Shown here: positions 1-7,100 of the stretch, in pieces | How positions within the stretch are numbered: position 1 is the first letter of the stretch | Layout: each line of letters starts with the position of its first letter | From: Competibacteraceae bacterium UBA2792 | Lineage (GTDB): Bacteria > Pseudomonadota > Gammaproteobacteria > Competibacterales > Competibacteraceae | Direction of reading: 5' to 3' | Assembly: GCA_002352125.1 (NCBI GenBank) | Contig: DEHU01000167.1 | Location: forward strand, 304 to 7,403 | DNA length: 7,100 nucleotides | The notes under the pieces: model-generated | Database searches by the model: none | What the model was told of the DNA's origin: nothing | What the model saw: the letters and a program-made list of their open reading frames with translations, nothing else | Made by a program: the position numbers and the translations under genes

Positions 1-1469
1 TGGGCGTTTACGAATCCCGGCGGTTGACGCCGGCTGCCGAGCAGTTCGACGTCGCGTGCGGCGGCTATCTCGGCAACCTATTGCGCCGGGGCGACCTGGA
101 AGGCAAGCCCGGCCAATCGTTGCTGCTGTTCAACGTCCCCGATGCCCCGTGCGAGCGAGTGCTGCTGATCGGTTGCGGCCGGGAACGCGAGATAGATGAT
201 CGTCGCTTCCGCAAGATCGCCGCTCACCTCGCTGCCACCTTGAACGAGACCAGCGCCACCGAGGCATCCGTTTATCTGACCGATCTCCCCGTCAAAGGCC
301 GCGATCTCGACTGGAAAATTCGCCAGATCGTCGAAGCGGTCGAAGAGTCGCGCTATCGCTTCGATCAACTCAAAAGCAAAAAGGACGCGCCGCGCCGACC
401 GCTGCGCAAGATTATACTCAGCGTGCCCGGCCGGCGGGAACTGTCCAGCGGCGAACGGGCGGTGCGGGAAGGGGCAGCGATTGCTGCGGGCGTCGCCTTG
501 GTTAAAGATTTGGGCAACCTGCCGCCCAACATCTGCACGCCGGCCTATCTGGCCGAGCAGGCGCAAGCCCTGGCCCGGGAGTTTCCGTCGCTGCGAGTCG
601 AGGTGTTGGAAGAAGCCGATATGGAAAAGCTGGGCATGGGCGCGCTGTTGGCGGTGACGCGTGGCAGCGTCCAGCCGGCCAAGCTGATCCGGCTGGACTA
701 CCGGCAGGGATCGGCGACGCAGAAGCCTTACGTGCTGGTCGGCAAGGGCGTGACCTTCGATACCGGCGGCATTTCGCTCAAACCGGGCGAGGGCATGGAC
801 GAAATGAAGTTCGACATGTGCGGAGCGGCCAGCGTGCTGGGGACGCTGCGGGCCTGCGCCGAATTGAATCTGCCGCTAAACGTGGTCGGATTGATCCCGG
901 CGGTGGAAAACATGCCGGGCGGCCGGGCCAGCCGGCCGGGCGACATCGTGACCAGCCTGTCCGGCCAGACCATCGAAATTCTCAACACCGACGCCGAGGG
1001 CCGCTTGATTCTGTGCGACGCGCTGACGTATGCCGAACGCGACGAGCCGGCGGCAGTGATCGACATCGCGACGCTGACCGGGGCGTGCATCATCGCCTTG
1101 GGCCGCCATCCGCACGGCCTGTTCAGCAACCATCCGCCGCTGGCGCACGCGCTCGCCGCCGCCGGCCACGCCGCCAGCGACCGGGCGTGGGAGTTGCCGT
1201 TGTGGGAGGATTATCAGGAGGGGCTGGACAGCAATTTCGCGGACATGGCGAACGTCGCCGGCAACCGGGACGGCGGCGCGATCATGGCGGCCTGTTTCCT
1301 GTCGCGCTTCGCCAAGAAATTCCATTGGGCGCATCTGGACATCGCCGGTACAGCGTGGAAAAGCGGCAAGGCCAAAGGTGCAACCGGGCGGCCGGTGCCG
1401 TTGTTGACCCAATATCTGTTGGATCGGGCCGCCGAAGCGGAGCGGGAGGATGGGCGTGCCGCGTATTGA
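1..1469 (+). CDS. pepA: Leucyl aminopeptidase (cytosol aminopeptidase, M17), 5' end cut by window
   Basis: This is a cytosolic dinuclear-metal aminopeptidase that removes N-terminal residues from peptides; in E. coli PepA it also binds DNA in Xer recombination and carAB control. The frame is open from the first bases of the window, and the residues before the TTG at 24 (GVYESRR) match the family, so that TTG is internal and about 20 N-terminal residues are missing. Counting from the TTG, the catalytic set is complete: K241 and D246 ([10 protein letters not shown]), K253, D264 (KFDMCGAA), and the family signature NTDAEGRL at 321-328, which supplies D323, E325 and R327. Their spacing is the same as in E. 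coli PepA (K270, D275, K282, D293, D352, E354, R356). The gene overlaps the start of holC by 20 bases, so the two are probably cotranscribed. The identification is secure. Confidence 0.97.
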   Translation, partial: GVYESRRLTPAAEQFDVACGGYLGNLLRRGDLEGKPGQSLLLFNVPDAPCERVLLIGCGREREIDDRRFRKIAAHLAATLNETSATEASVYLTDLPVKGRDLDWKIRQIVEAVEESRYRFDQLKSKKDAPRRPLRKIILSVPGRRELSSGERAVREGAAIAAGVALVKDLGNLPPNICTPAYLAEQAQALAREFPSLRVEVLEEADMEKLGMGALLAVTRGSVQPAKLIRLDYRQGSATQKPYVLVGKGVTFDTGGISLKPGEGMDEMKFDMCGAASVLGTLRACAELNLPLNVVGLIPAVENMPGGRASRPGDIVTSLSGQTIEILNTDAEGRLILCDALTYAERDEPAAVIDIATLTGACIIALGRHPHGLFSNHPPLAHALAAAGHAASDRAWELPLWEDYQEGLDSNFADMANVAGNRDGGAIMAACFLSRFAKKFHWAHLDIAGTAWKSGKAKGATGRPVPLLTQYLLDRAAEAEREDGRAAY

Positions 1470-1881
1470 TTTTTACGTGCTGCCCGACCAGAAGGACAAT
1501 GGCCGGGCGTTGCTGGCCTGCCGGCTGGCCGACAAGGCGTACAGCCTTGGCCACACGGTCTACGTGCTGGCCGGGTCGGAGGCGCAGGCCGCGGCGCTGG
1601 ACGATCTGCTGTGGACCTTCCGGCAGGATAGCTTTATTCCTCACGAGCGCTATCCGCTGGTGGGGGAGGAGAGTTCGCCGGTGCTGATCGGGACGGTTTT
1701 GCCGGCGGAGGCGACCGCGCAAGTGCTGATCAATTTCGCCGGCCGGCTGCCCGAAGGCTTCGAGCGCTACGAGCGGGTGGTGGAGCTGGTGGATCAGCAT
1801 CCCGAGGTGCTGGCGAAATCGCGCGAGCGGTTCCGGCAGTACCGGGAGCAGGGCTGCGCGCCGGAGACGCACAAGCTGTAG
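1450..1881 (+). CDS. holC: DNA polymerase III chi subunit
   Basis: Chi belongs to the clamp-loader assembly of the replicative polymerase; with psi (HolD) it links the loader to single-strand binding protein. The 143-residue product has the usual length and the family hallmarks: an N-terminal beta strand RIDFYVL, the block [13 protein letters not shown] at about 53-65, and a C-terminal [11 protein letters not shown] helix followed by an RFRQYREQG segment. It lies directly after pepA, the common gammaproteobacterial order, and overlaps it by 20 bases. The start is slightly ambiguous: ATG at 1450 has GGAG at 1439-1442 (7-base gap), while GTG at 1456 has GGGAGG at 1444-1449 (6-base gap) and would give MPRIDFYVL, close to the usual chi N-terminus. 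valS, which often follows holC, is absent here. Confidence 0.92.
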   Translation: MGVPRIDFYVLPDQKDNGRALLACRLADKAYSLGHTVYVLAGSEAQAAALDDLLWTFRQDSFIPHERYPLVGEESSPVLIGTVLPAEATAQVLINFAGRLPEGFERYERVVELVDQHPEVLAKSRERFRQYREQGCAPETHKL

Positions 1882-2006
1882 GAACAAACGGGATTTCGAG
1901 AAAGTCTATCGGTGGCATCTCGATCTCTCGATTTCGTTAACGGTCCTTTTTCCCCGGGCGCGCCGTCGCGAGCAAGCACGGGGAGCTACCCAGCGGGAGG
2001 CATTGC
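1882..2006. other. Intergenic region between holC and the DUF2789 gene
   Basis: The 125 bases hold no convincing gene. They contain two direct copies of TCTCGAT (1918-1924 and 1926-1932), the 8-base palindrome CGTTAACG (1935-1942) and a short T-run (1947-1951). No strong hairpin followed by a U-tract marks the end of holC, and no convincing -35/-10 pair was found. A promoter for the downstream gene probably lies here but cannot be placed. Confidence 0.4.
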
Positions 2007-2255
2007 ATGGATACCACGCCGCATAACTTGCGCACGCTGTTCGATCAGTTGGGGCTGCCGTCCGACGCCGCTGCCATCAAGACGTTCATCCACTGGCACC
2101 GGCCGCTCGATCCGAGAATTCCGCTCCAGCAGGCGTCGTGGTGGACGCCGGCCCAGGCGGAGTTTCTGGTGCAGGCTATCGAGGAGGATTCGGACTGGGC
2201 CGAGCAGGTGGATGAATTGGATGCCCTGCTGCGCCCGGCACGAGAGGCAGCCTGA
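2007..2255 (+). CDS. DUF2789 family protein
   Basis: A small acidic protein of 82 residues that looks like the DUF2789 family, a family of unknown function found in proteobacteria. The recognisable pattern is an N-terminal helix LRTLFDQLGLPSD, then IKTFIHWHRPL, a central WWTPAQAEFL, and the C-terminal DWAEQVDELDALLR. It has no signal peptide or membrane segment, so it should be cytoplasmic. The ATG at 2007 is well supported by GGGAGG at 1995-2000 with a 6-base gap. It stands alone, 125 bases after holC and convergent with hemF. Family assignment rests on remembered sequence pattern; no activity can be assigned. Confidence 0.8.
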   Translation: MDTTPHNLRTLFDQLGLPSDAAAIKTFIHWHRPLDPRIPLQQASWWTPAQAEFLVQAIEEDSDWAEQVDELDALLRPAREAA

Positions 2256-2263
2256 ATCGGGCT

Positions 2264-2293
2264 AAAAAGCAACCAGGGGGCTTCGCCTCCTGG
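2264..2293 (-). terminator. Rho-independent terminator of hemF
   Basis: A 9-bp stem (2273-2281 pairs with 2285-2293, one G-U pair) with a TTC/GAA triloop. Read on the minus strand, the hairpin is followed at once by TTGCTTTTT (2264-2272), which is the U-tract. On the + strand the hairpin is followed by ACTTCAG, so it fits poorly as an intrinsic terminator for the DUF2789 gene. It lies about 130 bases beyond the hemF stop, giving hemF mRNA a sizeable 3' untranslated tail that includes an AT-rich stretch (about 2298-2336). Confidence 0.65.
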
Positions 2294-2420
2294 ACTTCAG
2301 AAAATGGAAAAATAAAAAATATCAAAAAGTTAAAGTCTTGGCTGGGCGGAACCCCGCGAGGCTGTTCCTGTTGTGCGGCATTCCCAGACATTGCCGTGCG
2401 CCTCGTGCAATCCCCAAACG

Positions 2421-3521
<1,101 letters not shown>

Positions 3522-3523
<2 letters not shown>

Positions 3524-3532
3524 AATATTTAG
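3522..3532. promoter_or_regulatory. Candidate operator palindrome (CTAA-TAT-TTAG)
   Basis: A perfect inverted repeat with 4-base arms and a 3-base centre lies across the end of the predicted -10 element and 17 bases before the antitoxin start. Imperfect outer arms TAG (3518-3520) and CTA (3533-3535) extend the symmetry. Phd/YefM antitoxins normally bind such AT-rich palindromes in their own promoters; binding here is inferred. Confidence 0.4.
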
Positions 3533-3549
3533 CTAATTCGGGAGGCATC

Positions 3550-3834
3550 ATGCAAACCGTCAATATTCACGAAGCCAAAACGCATTTATCTCGTCTGTTG
3601 GAAGCGGTCGAACGCGGCGAAGAAATCATCATCGCTCGTGCCGGCCAGCCGGTCGCCATGCTGACCATCTACAAACCGCCGCGCCGCAAGATCGCGCCGC
3701 CGGGCAGCATGGCAGGACAGGGCTGGTGGATGGCCGACGACTTTAACGAGCCGCTGGATGATTTATTCGACTGCCTCAAAGAAGACGCCCCCGATCCGTC
3801 AACCGGCAACCCGGCAAACGCCCTACACCCATGA
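3550..3834 (+). CDS. Type II antitoxin, Phd/YefM family
   Basis: The 94-residue protein is the labile antidote and probable autorepressor of the adjacent PIN toxin. Residues 1-42 have the Phd/YefM N-terminal DNA-binding fold pattern: MQTVNIHEAKTHLSRLLEAV, then GEEIIIARAGQPVAML. The middle has the PGSMAGQGWWMADDFNEPLDDL segment common in antitoxins paired with VapC-type toxins; this part normally wraps the toxin and blocks its active site. A proline- and asparagine-rich tail of roughly 18 residues follows the usual end. The ATG has a strong Shine-Dalgarno, GGGAGG at 3540-3545, 4 bases away. Its stop overlaps the toxin start as ATGA (3831-3834), implying translational coupling. Confidence 0.9.
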   Translation: MQTVNIHEAKTHLSRLLEAVERGEEIIIARAGQPVAMLTIYKPPRRKIAPPGSMAGQGWWMADDFNEPLDDLFDCLKEDAPDPSTGNPANALHP

Positions 3835-4217
3835 GATTGCTGCTCGACACACAACTGGTATTCTGGTGGCAAACAGGCGATCGCAAGATTCCCGCTGAAG
3901 CCAGAATCCTCGTCGAACAAAGCATCGAACCCGTCCTCGTCAGCCGGGTTTCGCTGTGGGAGTTAGCCATCAAGGCCGGTGTAGGAAAATTGAAGATCGA
4001 TCTGGCGATGTTCGCGAAGCAAGTCGGCATCATCGGCTTTTCGTGGCTGTCCATCGAAAACGAGCATGTGTTGCAAGTTGCTGCGCTACCGCTATTCGAC
4101 GACCACAAGGACCCCTTCGACCGTCTGTTGGTCGCGCAATCTCTGAGCGAACCGCTGATCCTGCTGACCGTCGATGCCAAGCTGGCTCGTTACGGCAACA
4201 CCGTTCGGGTCGTATAG
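3831..4217 (+). CDS. Type II toxin, PIN-domain ribonuclease (VapC-like)
   Basis: A 128-residue PIN-domain protein, the usual toxin length; VapC family members are Mg-dependent endoribonucleases acting on tRNA or rRNA, so translation is the likely target. The four acidic metal-binding residues are present: D6 (LLLDT), E44 (SLWELAIK), D97 (DPFDRLLVAQ) and D115 (LLTVDAKL). The subgroup normally reads DTHxxLWW at the N-terminus; here it is DTQLVFWW, so the His after D-T is Gln. It overlaps the antitoxin by four bases and has no good Shine-Dalgarno of its own, so translation probably depends on that of the antitoxin. The toxin looks intact. The exact RNA target cannot be read from sequence. Confidence 0.9.
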   Translation: MRLLLDTQLVFWWQTGDRKIPAEARILVEQSIEPVLVSRVSLWELAIKAGVGKLKIDLAMFAKQVGIIGFSWLSIENEHVLQVAALPLFDDHKDPFDRLLVAQSLSEPLILLTVDAKLARYGNTVRVV

Positions 4218-4227
4218 GCGTCCTATA
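4213..4227. repeat. Inverted repeat TATAGG-CGT-CCTATA
   Basis: A perfect 6-base inverted repeat with a 3-base centre covers the toxin stop codon and the start of the gap before the next gene. The right arm is part of a second palindrome, CCTATAGG (4222-4229). It could be an operator or promoter element for the module that begins at 4271, or chance. No U-tract follows, so it is not a classical terminator. Confidence 0.4.
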
Positions 4228-4270
4228 GGGATTGGAACGAAGCCGAAACCCAACGATGGAGAAATATGGG

Positions 4271-5059
4271 ATGTCAAAGATATTCTCGTTGATCCTCGGA
4301 TTGCTCATCTCTTTATCTCCGTGCGTGAGCGCAGAGAAGCACGAAAATAGGGAGCAGCCTATCAAGTTGATGATAGGCTGGAATTTTCCCAACTCACCGG
4401 GCGTCCAGATTTTCTCCCCTCCCAAAAAAAACAAGTATTACCATGTTCTCGCTGGCTCAGGCGAAACCGCGTACATCGGTAAAACTCTAGAAAAACTCGA
4501 AGACGATCTCTGTCTGGGCAAAAAGAAAAAGAACTGGTATGTGTTGCCCGGCAACGGCAGCGTTCGCCTCGATCGAATCCCTTCGGCGGCGATTGTCGTC
4601 GAATCCAGCGTTCGGATCGATCTGAAACCCGTTGCCGTTAAACCGCTCGATCTCGATCAAAAACGCCTGTCGAATTACGCACGCGAGATCGCCGAGGCCG
4701 AGAAACTGACCGGTTTTGCATACGCAATCCGAAATACCGGCTACAAAAAGGAAGCGGGCCGCGCCGCCATCATCTTGAGTTCGAAAGAAGATCGCGACCA
4801 GTCGAACCGGGTTGACCGGATCGTGATCTCGGTTGTGGACATCGTCGGCGACAACGTTCGGGAACGATACCGCTACAGAAAATCGCGCGGCGATTCGGGC
4901 GATCTTATCGCCAATCTTGCCGCCGTAGCCGACATCGATCGGGACGGCCTAGCCGATGTACTGCTCTTGGATCAAGGCGATTTCCAAGGAAAGATGTTGC
5001 TCATCGAAACGGGAAACGTGTGGCGCGAGCAGCGCGACGACTGGGGAGAACCCTGTTAA
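4271..5059 (+). CDS. Exported protein with FG-GAP-like motif, candidate immunity protein
   Basis: I do not recognise a named family. The ATG at 4271 is chosen because GGAGAA (4258-4263) precedes it by 7 bases and the first 21 residues then form a clean Sec signal peptide (basic start MSK, hydrophobic core, likely cleavage after VSA); an in-frame ATG at 4256 is possible. The Cys at 18 lies in LSPC, which is not a good lipobox. The mature protein of about 241 residues has a Lys-rich half containing two similar stretches (KKNKYYHVLAGSG at 52-64, KKKKNWYVLPGNG at 84-96), then ADIDRDGLADVLLLD at 220-234, an FG-GAP/VCBS-like Asp motif, and ends in Cys. It lies 27 bases before a peptidoglycan peptidase gene. 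A periplasmic inhibitor or partner of that enzyme is the inferred role. Its start region is AT-richer than the neighbours. Confidence 0.75.
   Translation: MSKIFSLILGLLISLSPCVSAEKHENREQPIKLMIGWNFPNSPGVQIFSPPKKNKYYHVLAGSGETAYIGKTLEKLEDDLCLGKKKKNWYVLPGNGSVRLDRIPSAAIVVESSVRIDLKPVAVKPLDLDQKRLSNYAREIAEAEKLTGFAYAIRNTGYKKEAGRAAIILSSKEDRDQSNRVDRIVISVVDIVGDNVRERYRYRKSRGDSGDLIANLAAVADIDRDGLADVLLLDQGDFQGKMLLIETGNVWREQRDDWGEPC
4355..4380 (+). repeat. Perfect 10-bp hairpin inside the exported-protein gene
   Basis: CAGCCTATCA (4355-4364) and TGATAGGCTG (4371-4380) are exact reverse complements around a 6-base loop, AGTTGA. On the + strand the stem is followed by GAATTTTCCC, a short interrupted T-run. It starts 84 bases after the start codon and encodes residues around 29-37. 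It could act as an mRNA structure or weak attenuator; no function is shown. Confidence 0.6.
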
Positions 5060-5086
5060 ATCGACCCTAACGAAGGAGAAATCATC

Positions 5087-5854
5087 ATGCCTACCCTCGC
5101 ATTGACGGGCTCGGTTGGTTCCGGCAAAGCCAAAGGCAGCACGCCGCACAACGCTGCGGCCGACGTCATCCTAGTCAGAGATCGCCTAGTGACTCTCGGA
5201 TTTACTTGGGTCGGTGGCTTTACCAAAGGAGACGAAAAAGAATTCGTCAGGACGATCAAACTGTTTCAGTCCATTTGTGCCGGCAGCGGCAAGGTGGAAG
5301 GCGATGGCCGCATCGATGTGAAGAAGAAGACTCACGAGTGGCTGGAATCGGAAAGTGCGCCAAGATGGGTCCAAATCTTCAACAAAGATGGGCCTGGCTG
5401 GAAATGCACCAGCGATTTCAAGGAAAGCAACGGCGGCTATTGTTCGGGCTGGCTCTATAACAGGCTTTGGGTGGCCGGAGTGATCTATAGGGCGCTTTGT
5501 TTTTTCTACCAGGTGGCGGATGCGCCGCCCATGTGGGTCAGAGAATGTTCGCCGACCAAAGGCGGCGATGCGGCCGGACATGCCAGCCACGAAACCGGCA
5601 TCGACATGGACATGCGGTTGCCGCTGTTGCCGCCCGATACCGACAAATGGGATGATTTGGGCAACGAAGGCTACAAGAATAAGCGGTTTCATAGAAAAGC
5701 GGCAGAAATGCAACTAACCGCCATCAAATTGGCTATGGATACGAAATTGGTCTTGTTCAACGATCCCGATCTCATCAAGCTCGGATTGTGCACGAAATAC
5801 AAGAACCACGATCAGCACTATCACCTTCGGATCAAGCCGCCGAGCAAGATCTGA
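5087..5854 (+). CDS. MepA/LAS-type zinc peptidoglycan peptidase with N-terminal peptidoglycan-binding-like region, candidate secreted effector
   Basis: A 255-residue probable murein hydrolase. Residues 1-88 resemble peptidoglycan-binding repeats (LTGSVGSGK, then DVILVRDRLVTLGF, a TIKLFQ helix and DGRIDVKKKTHEWL). The C-terminal half has the LAS/M15-M74 zinc site: SHETGIDMD at 167-175 fits H-x6-D, giving H168 and D175 as ligands, and HDQHYHLRI at 241-249 gives H246 as third ligand and H244 as probable catalytic base. This mirrors MepA (H113, D120, H211), which cuts D-Ala-meso-DAP crosslinks. There is no signal peptide, although the substrate is outside the cytoplasm and the protein has six Cys (64, 107, 119, 138, 154, 235). 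The start is firm (AAGGAG at 5073-5078, 8-base gap). Pairing with an upstream exported protein suggests an effector with immunity; a phage-type lysin or a non-secreted enzyme are alternatives. Confidence 0.82.
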   Translation: MPTLALTGSVGSGKAKGSTPHNAAADVILVRDRLVTLGFTWVGGFTKGDEKEFVRTIKLFQSICAGSGKVEGDGRIDVKKKTHEWLESESAPRWVQIFNKDGPGWKCTSDFKESNGGYCSGWLYNRLWVAGVIYRALCFFYQVADAPPMWVRECSPTKGGDAAGHASHETGIDMDMRLPLLPPDTDKWDDLGNEGYKNKRFHRKAAEMQLTAIKLAMDTKLVLFNDPDLIKLGLCTKYKNHDQHYHLRIKPPSKI

Positions 5855-6634
<780 letters not shown>

Positions 6635-6650
6635 CCGCTTGCTTCTCATT

Positions 6651-6664
6651 AGACTGCCAAGTCT
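6651..6664. repeat. Small inverted repeat between gmk and rpoZ
   Basis: AGACT (6651-6655) and AGTCT (6660-6664) form a perfect 5-bp stem with a GCCA loop in the 71-base gap. No T-run follows, so it is unlikely to stop transcription; it may be chance or a processing site. Confidence 0.3.
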
Positions 6665-6705
6665 CGAATGTCAAAACGCCCGCTCAAATTTGGAGACCAC
6701 CACGA

Positions 6706-6978
6706 ATGGCTCGCATCACCGTTGAAGATTGCCTCGATCAAGTGGATAACCGTTTCGAGCTGGTATTGATCGCCTCGCGCCGCGCCCGGGATCTGGCGCT
6801 CGGCAAAGAGGCGCTGGTTCCCTGGGAAAACGACAAGCCCACCGTCGTCGCGCTGCGCGAGCTGGCCGAAGGTAAACTCGACCACCTGCTCCAAGAGAAA
6901 TATCGCCGCTCTCCTGCCGCCTCGCCGGAATTGCCTCCCCCCTCTGCTGCCGACGACATCACGGCCGGACTGGAGTGA
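6706..6978 (+). CDS. rpoZ: DNA-directed RNA polymerase omega subunit
   Basis: Omega binds the beta' subunit, assists RNA polymerase assembly, and in E. coli forms part of a ppGpp-binding site. The 90-residue product matches the family from the first residue: [30 protein letters not shown], then the block [20 protein letters not shown]. The C-terminal 25 or so residues are Pro/Ser/Ala-rich, as is common in this variable tail. GGAG at 6692-6695 lies 10 bases before the ATG, slightly long but acceptable. It follows gmk, as expected. The next gene is not recognisable as spoT, the frequent partner downstream. Confidence 0.96.
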   Translation: MARITVEDCLDQVDNRFELVLIASRRARDLALGKEALVPWENDKPTVVALRELAEGKLDHLLQEKYRRSPAASPELPPPSAADDITAGLE

Positions 6979-6993
6979 TGGCGCCGGATCATT

Positions 6994-7011
6994 AATGTCG
7001 GGAATGTCGGG
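6994..7011 (+). repeat. Tandem 9-base repeat ahead of the last gene
   Basis: AATGTCGGG occurs twice head to tail (6994-7002 and 7003-7011). The second copy's GGG joins AG to form the likely Shine-Dalgarno GGGAG (7009-7013) of the downstream reading frame. A copy-number change would alter spacing upstream of that ribosome site. Confidence 0.55.
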
Positions 7012-7023
7012 AGCGAAGTCGTG

Positions 7024-7100
7024 ATGAGCGTGCCGGTGCGGGAAATCCGAAACGAGATCCAGCGCTTACATAAACTAGCCGTCGATGACGAGTGGCTGGA
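7024..7100 (+). CDS. Start of an unrecognised gene, 3' end cut by window
   Basis: Only about 26 codons are visible, beginning MSVPVREIRNEIQRLHKLAV and continuing DDEWLE, open to the window edge. GGGAG at 7009-7013 lies 10 bases before the ATG at 7024; an in-frame GTG at 7021 with a 7-base gap is an equally possible start. The visible part is charged and probably helical. It does not resemble the N-terminus of SpoT. It begins about 45 bases after rpoZ on the same strand and could belong to that operon. No function can be assigned. Confidence 0.5.
   Translation, partial: MSVPVREIRNEIQRLHKLAVDDEWL

Noticed and set aside
818..1687. Long + strand frame overlapping pepA and holC
   Set aside because: Arg-rich product in the alternate frame of two well-identified genes; it is a shadow.
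4271..4336. Lipoprotein signal in the exported protein
   Set aside because: The Cys at residue 18 sits in LSPC with Pro at -1, and a standard cleavage site VSA follows three residues later.
5186..5713. Minus-strand frame over the peptidase gene
   Set aside because: Antisense to the zinc-site coding region; no supporting start signal or domain.

Overview
The window reads as a chromosomal segment of a fairly GC-rich gammaproteobacterium. Several encoded proteins are standard housekeeping enzymes of that class: leucyl aminopeptidase PepA, the DNA polymerase III chi subunit HolC, a DUF2789 protein, oxygen-dependent coproporphyrinogen oxidase HemF, guanylate kinase Gmk and the RNA polymerase omega subunit RpoZ. 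The pepA-holC and gmk-rpoZ pairs are typical of Gammaproteobacteria. No species can be named from the sequence alone.

Layout: bases 1-1881 hold the end of a pepA-holC operon on the + strand (pepA lacks about its first 20 codons, holC overlaps its end). At 2007-2255 is a small DUF2789 gene. It converges on hemF (2421-3383, minus strand), and a hairpin with a U-tract oriented for hemF lies between them. Divergent from hemF is a type II toxin-antitoxin operon (3550-4217) with a Phd/YefM-like antitoxin and a VapC-type PIN-domain toxin; the promoter carries a small palindrome over its -10 box. Next comes a two-gene module (4271-5854): a protein with a Sec signal peptide and an FG-GAP-like motif, followed 27 bases later by a MepA/LAS-type zinc peptidoglycan peptidase with an N-terminal peptidoglycan-binding-like region but no signal peptide. 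Bases 6020-6978 carry gmk and rpoZ. The window ends in the first codons of an unrecognised gene, where many Gammaproteobacteria have spoT.

The accessory part is about 3490-5854, set between core genes. The most interesting reading is that the secreted-protein/peptidase pair is an antibacterial effector with its periplasmic immunity protein: the hydrolase would leave by a Sec-independent machine such as a type VI system, while the partner with a signal peptide protects the producer's periplasm. This is inferred from domain make-up and gene order. No secretion genes are visible here.
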